Shown one piece after another: positions 58,393 through 64,000 of a stretch of 64,000 nucleotides of DNA. The DNA is taken from positions 1,426,001 to 1,490,000 of the forward strand of contig NZ_CP180352.1 of assembly GCF_048007105.1 (NCBI RefSeq), given 5' to 3'. The stretch comes from Minwuia sp048007105. Lineage in GTDB: Bacteria > Pseudomonadota > Alphaproteobacteria > Minwuiales > Minwuiaceae. The notes under the pieces were generated by a model. The model was given only the letters and a program-made list of their open reading frames with translations. It did not search any database and had not been told where the DNA came from. A program made the position numbers and the translations under genes. Numbering within the stretch: the first letter of the stretch is position 1; each line of letters opens with the position of its first letter.

Positions 58393-60041
58393 GTCGGGCT
58401 CTCTCCGGACAGGGTCTGTCTCAGCTTGAATTTCTGAATCTTGCCGCTGGGCGTGCGCGGGAATTCGTCGACGATCTCAAGCCGCTCGGGCAGATAGTTG
58501 CGCGCCAGTTCGTGCCCGGTCAGGAAGGCGATCATCTCCTGGAAGTCGAGGCTGCCACCCTCGCGAAGCTGGACCACGGCGCAGCCGCGCTCGCCCAGCC
58601 GCGGGTCGGGCACGCCGACCACCGCCGCGTCCTGCACCGCCGGATGGCGGTAGAGCAGTTCCTCCACCTCGACGACCGGCACGTTCTCGCCGCCTCGGAT
58701 GATGATGTCCTTGGACCGGCCGGTGATGCGGATATAGCCGTCCTCGTCCATGCGGGCGTTGTCGCCGGTCTCGAACCAGAGATCGTCGTCCACCAGCCAG
58801 GCGTCGGGACGGTTGAAGTACCCGACGAAGTGGGTTGGCCCGCGCGACTGCAGCCGACCTTCCGAACCGCGCGGCAACACCTCGCCATCCTCGCCGACGA
58901 CGCGCACTTCCTGTGTGGGGACCGCCTTGCCGTCGGTCTCGAAGACCTTCTCCTCCGGATCGCCGGGATAGGTGGCGGTGACGATGCCGTTCTCGGTCAT
59001 GCCCCAGGCGCTCATGACATAGAGGTCAGGCAGGGCCTCGGCCGCTTCGCGCAGCAACACGCGCGGGATCGGCGCACCGGCGCAGAGAAACAGCCGGAGC
59101 GAGGAGACGTCGCAGCGCGTCGTTGCCGACGCCCGCACCAGATCGCCGAGGAAGGGTGTCGAGGCGACGGTGACCGAGCACCGTTCGTCCTGGATCAACT
59201 GCGCCGCGGTCTCCGGTTCCCAGATATCCTGGATCACGCTCTTGATGCCGAGCGAAAGGGTCATCACGCAGGCGTACATGAAGCCGGTCTGATGCGCGAC
59301 GGGCGAGCCCATGAAGGTTGCGTCGTCCCCGGTCAGGCCGAACAGCTTCCGGGCCAGATTGACCTTGGCCAGCAGCGTGTTGGGCGTATGCATCACGCCC
59401 TTGGGCTGTCCCGTGGTGCCGGAGGTGTACATCAGCTCGGTGACATCGTCGGACTTGGGGCGCATCCCGGCGAGGCGTTCGCCGGCACCCGGCGCATCTT
59501 CGCGCCGTTCGCCCAGCAAGACTTGCTCGAAGGCCGTTGCCGGGTCGCTGCCCTCGGCGATCAGCAGATGCTGAAGGTCGGGCAGGTCGGCGCGGATGCT
59601 GTCGATCATGGCCGGATAGTCGAAGCCCCGGAACGACTGCGGCACCACCAGCAGCCTGGTTTTCGGGAAGCCCAGCATGAAGCGCAGTTCGCGCTGCCGG
59701 AAGATCGGCATCAGCGGGTTCAGCGCCGCGCCGATGCGGGCGCAGGCCGGGTAGAGGACATAGTAGTGCCACCAGCTCGGCAGCTGCGCCGCGACCACAT
59801 CGCCGGGTCCGATACCCAGTTCCAGCAGCGCCAGCGCGGCGCGGTCGGAAAGCCGCTTCAGCTGCCCGAAGGAGAAGGTCTCGCGCGTTCCGGTGTCGGC
59901 CCTGTGCGCGACCAGCGCCACCCTGTCGGGCCGGTCGGCAGCCACACGGTCGAAACGGTCGACGATCAGGTCGTCACCCCAAAGCCCGGCCTCGCGCATC
60001 GCCTCGCGGCGCGCCGCCGGTATCACCGGATCGAGCGGCAT
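58389..60041 (-). CDS. AMP-dependent acyl-CoA synthetase/ligase
   Basis: A 550-residue ANL-superfamily enzyme. Motifs: P-loop LMYTSGTTGQPKGVMHTPNT (about residues 207-226), SAWGMTENGIVTATYPGD (A5-type), GYFNRPDAWLVDDDLWFETG then DNARMDEDGYIRITGRSKDI (conserved Asp and Arg), IIRGGENVPVVEVEELLYRH, and the C-terminal Lys in PSGKIQKFKLRQ. It activates a fatty, alicyclic or aromatic acid with CoA. The motif combination recalls cyclohexanecarboxylate-CoA ligase-type enzymes. It is followed by and overlaps the DUF7064-like gene. Upstream is the YmdB-type gene, 59 nt away on the same strand. Confidence 0.9.
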   Translation of the reverse strand: MPLDPVIPAARREAMREAGLWGDDLIVDRFDRVAADRPDRVALVAHRADTGTRETFSFGQLKRLSDRAALALLELGIGPGDVVAAQLPSWWHYYVLYPACARIGAALNPLMPIFRQRELRFMLGFPKTRLLVVPQSFRGFDYPAMIDSIRADLPDLQHLLIAEGSDPATAFEQVLLGERREDAPGAGERLAGMRPKSDDVTELMYTSGTTGQPKGVMHTPNTLLAKVNLARKLFGLTGDDATFMGSPVAHQTGFMYACVMTLSLGIKSVIQDIWEPETAAQLIQDERCSVTVASTPFLGDLVRASATTRCDVSSLRLFLCAGAPIPRVLLREAAEALPDLYVMSAWGMTENGIVTATYPGDPEEKVFETDGKAVPTQEVRVVGEDGEVLPRGSEGRLQSRGPTHFVGYFNRPDAWLVDDDLWFETGDNARMDEDGYIRITGRSKDIIIRGGENVPVVEVEELLYRHPAVQDAAVVGVPDPRLGERGCAVVQLREGGSLDFQEMIAFLTGHELARNYLPERLEIVDEFPRTPSGKIQKFKLRQTLSGESPT

Positions 60042-60100
60042 GGCCCTGTCCTCCCCGCCGCCAAGTCTGGCGGGGCGCGGTCATTGCCGCAAGGGCAGGG

Positions 60101-60919
60101 TCAGGCGACCTCGGGCAGCGTCTCCTGCAGCCGCGGGCCGACGCGGACCGGTTCGATCCGCTTCGCCAGGCCCGTGGCGTCGTCGCTTTCCACCCAGACG
60201 CCGCATACCGTGCCTTCGCCGTCGGCCGGGGCGAAGCGGTTGCCCGGCGTCTTGTGGATGAAGCGGCGGACGGGCTCGTCCTTCTGCATGCCGATGACCG
60301 AGTTGTAGTCGCCGCACATGCCGATATCGCTCATGTAGCCTGTGCCGCCCGGCAGGATCTGGTTGTCGGCTGTCGGCGCATGGGTGTGCGTGCCGACCAC
60401 CATGCTGGCGCGGCCGTCGAGGTAATGCCCCATCGCCATCTTCTCGCTGGTGGCCTCGGCGTGCACGTCGACCAGGGTGAACTGAACCGCCCGGCCCAGC
60501 GGATAGGGTTTCAGCGCCTCGTCCGCAGCGCGGAACGGGCAGTCCATCGGGTCCATGAAGATGCGGCCCATCACCTGCACCACCGCAACACGGCGGCCGC
60601 CGGGCGCGTCATAGATGCCGATGCCCCGGCCCGGCGCGCCGTCCGGGTAGTTTGCAGGACGCAGCAGACGGTTCTCCCGCTGGAAGTGGGGCATGATATC
60701 GCGATTGTCGAAGACGTGGTTGCCGGTGACGATGACGTCGGTCCCCGCCGCGAACAGATCCTCGCAGATCGCCGGCGTGATGCCGAAGCCGCCGGCGGCG
60801 TTCTCGCCGTTGACGACGGTGAAGTCCGCCTTCAGCCGCTCGCGCAGTTCCGGCAGGCGCGCGATGGCCGCGTCGCGCCCCGACCGTCCGACAATGTCTC
60901 CCAGATAGAGAACCCTCAA
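60101..60919 (-). CDS. YmdB-family metallophosphoesterase (TIGR00282 type)
   Basis: A 272-residue protein of the YmdB family: MRVLYLGDIVGRSGRDAAIA at the N-terminus, TVVNGENAAGGFGITPAICE, VIVTGNHVFDNRDIMPHFQR, FTLVDVHAEATSEKMAMGHY, VVGTHTHAPTADNQILPGGT and YMSDIGMCGDYNSVIGM. The Asp, Asn and His residues of these motifs bind two metals. Bacillus YmdB is a cyclic-nucleotide phosphodiesterase needed for biofilm. Here the substrate is inferred only. Its ATG overlaps the stop of the 5-formyltetrahydrofolate cyclo-ligase gene, a common alphaproteobacterial pairing. Confidence 0.92.
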   Translation of the reverse strand: MRVLYLGDIVGRSGRDAAIARLPELRERLKADFTVVNGENAAGGFGITPAICEDLFAAGTDVIVTGNHVFDNRDIMPHFQRENRLLRPANYPDGAPGRGIGIYDAPGGRRVAVVQVMGRIFMDPMDCPFRAADEALKPYPLGRAVQFTLVDVHAEATSEKMAMGHYLDGRASMVVGTHTHAPTADNQILPGGTGYMSDIGMCGDYNSVIGMQKDEPVRRFIHKTPGNRFAPADGEGTVCGVWVESDDATGLAKRIEPVRVGPRLQETLPEVA

Positions 60920-61497
60920 CGAAATCTCCTGATGCCAGCTTCGGTGATCAGGCCGTCCAGCCGGACGTCGTGCCTGTCGCGGGGCAGTCGTGGCACAAGC
61001 TGCGCCTCGAAGGCCAGCCCGAAAACCTTCGGCCGATGTCCGCGCGCCGCCCAGCCCGCCAGGGTGCGGTCGTAGAACCCGCCGCCATAGCCCAGCCGGA
61101 CCCCGCGCCGGTCGATGGCGACCAGCGGCGCGAGGACGATTTCCGGCACGACCACTGGCGTCCGCTCGTCCAGCTCGCGGATGCCGAAGCCGGACAGCGT
61201 GAAGCGGCCGTTGCGGGCATAGCGGCGAAACACCAGCGGCCGCCGCGGTCCGATGACGACCGGCAGGCCCACCACGGCGCCCCGGCGCAGAAGCTCGTCG
61301 ACCAGCGGCATCGGGTCCAACTCGTCGCGGAAGCCGGCATAGAGCGCGAGACGGCGGCCCCGCACGTCGGGCAGGGCGTCAAGCGCGTGGGTCAGCGCCG
61401 CCCGCGCCCGGGGCATGCGGTAGAGCGCCGCCCGCCGCGACAGCACCTCTTGCCGCAGCCGCTTCTTCTCGTCTTTCAGGCCGGTTGCGTCCGTCAC
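60916..61497 (-). CDS. 5-formyltetrahydrofolate cyclo-ligase
   Basis: A 193-residue enzyme from GTG 61497, chosen because AAGGGGGAG lies 3 nt upstream; the frame is open much further but reads as Arg-rich shadow. It converts 5-formyl-THF to 5,10-methenyl-THF with ATP. The N-terminus has EKKRLRQEVLSRRAAL, the middle LALYAGFRDELDPMPLVDEL, and the signature GVRLGYGGGFYDRTLAG (residues about 140-156) before FGLAFEAQLVPRLPRDRHDV. Length and motifs are standard. The ATGA overlap with the YmdB gene makes one operon. It starts 75 nt from the divergent J-domain gene, too little for a 6S RNA gene between them. Confidence 0.9.
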   Translation of the reverse strand: MTDATGLKDEKKRLRQEVLSRRAALYRMPRARAALTHALDALPDVRGRRLALYAGFRDELDPMPLVDELLRRGAVVGLPVVIGPRRPLVFRRYARNGRFTLSGFGIRELDERTPVVVPEIVLAPLVAIDRRGVRLGYGGGFYDRTLAGWAARGHRPKVFGLAFEAQLVPRLPRDRHDVRLDGLITEAGIRRFR

Positions 61498-61571
61498 GCT
61501 CTCCCCCTTGGCGGCTGCCGATCCTATATTGATTCCATGCACGTAAAAGCAGCCACAGAGGGTGGGCCGGC

Positions 61572-62291
61572 ATGAGCTATCTCGTGCTGGGTCTCTGCAC
61601 GCTGGTCGGGCTCGGTCTGCTCGGCTGGCTGCTGGCCAACGCCAACCCACATACCATAGCCCAGGCGATCCGCCTCGCCGGGGGGCTGATCCTTGGTATC
61701 GCCGGCCTGTTCCTGACGCTGCGCGGCGCCTTCTTCGTCGGCGCGCCCGTGGCCTTCTTCGGTCTGATGCTTTTCGCGCGCGGCCTGGGCTGGCAGGGCA
61801 TGCCGAACATGGGCTTCCCCGGATTGGGCGGATCGGGCCGGACGGCGGGCAATGCATCGAGTGTGAAGACTCGCTTCCTCGACATGTCGCTGGACCATGA
61901 CAGCGGCGAGATGGACGGTCTGATCCGCGAGGGCGAATTTCAGGGGCGGCGACTTTCGGAACTCTCGCAGGACGACCTCGAAGCGCTGCTGCGCGAGACC
62001 CGGCTGGAAGACCCGGACTCGGCGCGGCTGGTCGAGGCCTATCTCGACAGGGTGTTCCCGGACCATGAGGAGGCCGGTGAAGATGCGGGCGGTCGCAACA
62101 CGGGGTCTTCCGGCGGTCCGATGACCGTGCGCGAGGCGCTGGAGATCCTCGAACTTCCCGAAGACGCCGACGATGCCGCCGTACGCGAGGCGCACAAGCG
62201 GATGATGAAGCGCCACCACCCCGATCAGGGCGGCTCGGCCTGGTACGCAGCCAAGATCAATCAGGCCAAGGACGTGCTGCTGTCGAGGTGA
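61572..62291 (+). CDS. Membrane-anchored J-domain (DnaJ-like) protein
   Basis: A 239-residue protein. Two N-terminal hydrophobic segments (MSYLVLGLCTLVGLGLLGWL, LAGGLILGIAGLFLTLRGAF, then VAFFGLMLFARGLG) are followed by a charged middle part (about 105-170, SGEMDGLIREGEFQGRRLSE). A C-terminal J-domain (about 185-239) carries TVREALEILELPEDADDAAV, REAHKRMMKRHHPDQGGSAW and the HPD signature that stimulates DnaK. This TM-then-J order is the TIM14/Pam18-like type seen in alphaproteobacteria, so it may recruit DnaK to the membrane. GGGTGGGCCGGC lies before ATG; divergent from the cyclo-ligase gene. Confidence 0.85.
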   Translation: MSYLVLGLCTLVGLGLLGWLLANANPHTIAQAIRLAGGLILGIAGLFLTLRGAFFVGAPVAFFGLMLFARGLGWQGMPNMGFPGLGGSGRTAGNASSVKTRFLDMSLDHDSGEMDGLIREGEFQGRRLSELSQDDLEALLRETRLEDPDSARLVEAYLDRVFPDHEEAGEDAGGRNTGSSGGPMTVREALEILELPEDADDAAVREAHKRMMKRHHPDQGGSAWYAAKINQAKDVLLSR

Positions 62292-62366
62292 TGTGCCGCG
62301 CTTGTCCGCCACGGCGGCGCGTGGCAGAAACCCCGGGACCCGACGCAACAGAGGGCGGACGATTCG

Positions 62367-63245
62367 ATGGGCGCGAGAGTCAGGAAGGCGGTCTTTCCCG
62401 TTGGCGGCATGGGCACGCGGTTCCTGCCCGCCACCAAGGCGCTGCCGAAGGAGATGCTGCCGGTCGTCGACAAGCCGTTGATCCAGTACGCCGTCGAGGA
62501 AGCCGCCGCCGCCGGGATCGAGGAATTCATCTTCGTCACCGGACGCGGCAAGGCGGCGATCGAGGATCACTTCGACCATTCCTTCGAGTTGCAGTCGATG
62601 CTGGACCAGCGCGGCAAGTCGGACATGCTGCAGGTCGCGACCTCGATGCTGCCGACCGCCGGCACCATCGCCTACACTCGCCAGTTGGAGCCGCTGGGCC
62701 TCGGCCATGCGGTCTGGTGTGCACGGCATCTGGTCGGCGACGAGCCGTTCGCCATCCTGCTGGCCGACGACCTCATCCTTTCGCAGACGCCTTGCCTGAA
62801 GCAGATGGTCGATGCGCAGGCCCGTCAGGGCGGCAACATGATCGCGGTGATGGACGTGCCCGAGCAGCACACCGACCGCTACGGCATTCTCTCGCCCGGC
62901 TTCGCACACGAGAACCTGATCGAGGTGAAGGGGCTGGTCGAAAAGCCGAAGCCCGACGCCGCGCCGTCGAACAAGGCGGTGATCGGCCGCTACATCCTCC
63001 AGCCCGAGATCTTCGAACTGCTGGAGAAGCAGGAGCCGGGCGCCGGCAACGAGATCCAGCTGACCGACTCCATGGCGGCTTTGGTCGGCCGGCAACCCTT
63101 CTTCGGTCTCCGCTTCGAGGGCGAGCGGTTCGACTGCGGCGACAAGCTGGGTTTCCTGCAGGCGACCATTGCCTATGCCCTGGCCCGCGACGACATGGGC
63201 GAGGGGCTGAAGACCTATCTGCGCGACCTCGCGCCGACGCTCTGA
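62367..63245 (+). CDS. galU: UTP-glucose-1-phosphate uridylyltransferase
   Basis: A 292-residue nucleotidyltransferase making UDP-glucose from UTP and glucose-1-phosphate. The N-terminal nucleotide-binding motif VFPVGGMGTRFLPATKALPK, EMLPVVDKPLIQYAVEEAAA, then LGLGHAVWCARHLVGDEPFA, ILLADDLI (metal-binding Asp), KGLVEKPKPDAAPSNKAVIG and FEGERFDCGDKLGFLQATIA are all present. It begins 76 nt after the J-domain gene with AGGGCGG before ATG. Its stop lies 19 nt before a UDP-glucose dehydrogenase gene, so the pair supplies UDP-glucose and UDP-glucuronate for envelope polysaccharides. Confidence 0.95.
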   Translation: MGARVRKAVFPVGGMGTRFLPATKALPKEMLPVVDKPLIQYAVEEAAAAGIEEFIFVTGRGKAAIEDHFDHSFELQSMLDQRGKSDMLQVATSMLPTAGTIAYTRQLEPLGLGHAVWCARHLVGDEPFAILLADDLILSQTPCLKQMVDAQARQGGNMIAVMDVPEQHTDRYGILSPGFAHENLIEVKGLVEKPKPDAAPSNKAVIGRYILQPEIFELLEKQEPGAGNEIQLTDSMAALVGRQPFFGLRFEGERFDCGDKLGFLQATIAYALARDDMGEGLKTYLRDLAPTL

Positions 63246-63264
63246 ACCAGAAACGGAATAACCG

Positions 63265-64000
63265 ATGAAAGTTGCAATGATCGGCGCGGGCTATGTCGGC
63301 CTCGTCTCCGGCGCCTGCTTTTCCGAGTTCGGCCATCAGGTGGTCTGCGTCGATGTCGACGAGCGCAAGATCCGCATGCTGGAGCAGGGCGAGATTCCGA
63401 TCTTCGAGCCCGGTCTCGAGAAGCTGGTCGCGGACAATGTCGCCGCGGGGCGGCTGTCTTTCACCCGCGATCTGACCGGCGCCGTCGCCGATGCCGAAGC
63501 GGTTTTCATCGCCGTGGGCACGCCCAGCCGCCGGGGCGGTGGCGAAGCCGACCTGTCATATGTCTATCAGGCCGCGCGCGACATCGCCGGCGCGACCGAA
63601 GGCGAGAAGGTCGTCGTCACCAAGTCGACCGTGCCCGTCGGTACCGGCGCGGAGGTGCGCCGCATCCTGGCCGAGACCAATCCGGGCGCCACCTTTCACG
63701 TGGTCTCCAATCCCGAGTTCCTGCGCGAGGGCGCGGCGATCGAGGACTTCATGCGCCCCAACCGCGTGGTCTGCGGCGTCGAGAGCAAGCACGCCGAACA
63801 GGTGATGCGCGAACTCTACCGCCCGCTGTTCCTGAACGAGACGCCGATGGTCTTCACCTCGCTGGAGTCCTCGGAGATGATCAAGTACGCCGCGAACTGC
63901 TTTCTCGCGACCAAGATCACCTTCATCAACGAGGTCGCCGACCTCTGCGAGCGGGTCGGCGCGGATGTGCAGGCGGTCGCACGTGGCATTGGGCTCGACC
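63265..64000 (+). CDS. UDP-glucose 6-dehydrogenase, 3' partial
   Basis: About 245 residues are visible before the window ends. MKVAMIGAGYVGLVSGACFS at the start is the NAD-binding Rossmann motif. EAVFIAVGTPSRRGGGEADL, VVTKSTVPVGTGAEV, VVSNPEFLREGAAIEDFMRP and SSEMIKYAANCFLATKITFI follow, the last with the conserved Lys-Tyr-Asn region of UDP-glucose/GDP-mannose dehydrogenases. PEFLREG and the galU neighbour favour UDP-glucose as the substrate, giving UDP-glucuronate. The catalytic Cys domain lies beyond the window. Cotranscribed with galU (19-nt gap). Confidence 0.93.
   Translation, partial: MKVAMIGAGYVGLVSGACFSEFGHQVVCVDVDERKIRMLEQGEIPIFEPGLEKLVADNVAAGRLSFTRDLTGAVADAEAVFIAVGTPSRRGGGEADLSYVYQAARDIAGATEGEKVVVTKSTVPVGTGAEVRRILAETNPGATFHVVSNPEFLREGAAIEDFMRPNRVVCGVESKHAEQVMRELYRPLFLNETPMVFTSLESSEMIKYAANCFLATKITFINEVADLCERVGADVQAVARGIGLD

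Noticed and set aside
61498..61571. 6S RNA gene upstream of the 5-formyltetrahydrofolate cyclo-ligase gene, a frequent bacterial neighbour
   Set aside because: Only about 74 bases separate the two divergent start codons, too short for a 6S RNA, and no long irregular hairpin is visible.
61498..61857. 120-residue N-terminal extension of the cyclo-ligase
   Set aside because: It is Arg/Ser-rich shadow antisense to the J-domain gene; a strong ribosome binding site precedes GTG 61497.

Overview
The window looks like part of the chromosome of a free-living, high-GC alphaproteobacterium. The evidence is the uniformly GC-rich coding with strong third-position bias, a squalene-hopene cyclase, a PAS_5-type protein, a DUF6285 plus phosphotransferase pair, several acyl-CoA synthetases, and a stress-gene set with GGAAC-type promoter motifs. 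I cannot name the genus. I see no rRNA, tRNA, CRISPR array, transposase, integrase or phage structural gene.

Layout. 1-6002: a 5'-truncated FAD/GcvT-type methylamine-demethylating oxidoreductase, two strong palindromes, an unrecognised multi-pass membrane protein, a short-chain dehydrogenase and an LLM-class oxidoreductase. 6003-33752: the dominant feature, one giant gene in which RTX calcium-binding repeats alternate with DUF4114, cadherin-like/tandem-95/VCBS, LamG, FG-GAP and further unnamed domains. It is split by five single-base frameshifts. Rejoining them gives one protein of about 9,170 residues, which should be a secreted or surface giant adhesin. 33753-36363: a PAS protein and a class III nucleotide cyclase with an extracytoplasmic sensor. 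36378-37346: a carnitine 3-dehydrogenase-like gene. 37421-41199: a cluster of small stress proteins (Pmp3, DUF883, holin-like, CsbD, PRC-barrel) and a Crp/Fnr regulator. 41212-45136: a TonB-ExbD-ExbD-ExbB operon with a small exported protein, then an ECF sigma factor. 45711-52116: AI-2E-family permease, GNAT, small membrane protein, VWA/CoxE protein, squalene-hopene cyclase, and an OmpW porin behind a perfect FNR-type box. 52213-60041: acyl-CoA ligases, a dienelactone hydrolase, phosphotransferase/DUF6285 and small exported proteins. 60101-64000: YmdB-type phosphoesterase, 5-formyltetrahydrofolate cyclo-ligase, J-domain membrane protein, galU and the start of a UDP-glucose dehydrogenase.

A recurring theme is the cell envelope: giant adhesin, hopanoid synthesis, TonB energisation, OmpW, and UDP-glucose/UDP-glucuronate supply for surface polysaccharide. 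A second theme is stress response. No type I secretion ABC transporter, membrane-fusion protein or TolC is present in the window to export the giant protein.

Caution on quality. Besides the five breaks in the giant gene, the second exbD and the ompW gene each carry one single-base frameshift with clear homologous coding on both sides. Seven such events in unrelated genes point to consensus errors in the assembly rather than mass gene decay, so the frameshifted genes are probably intact in the organism.
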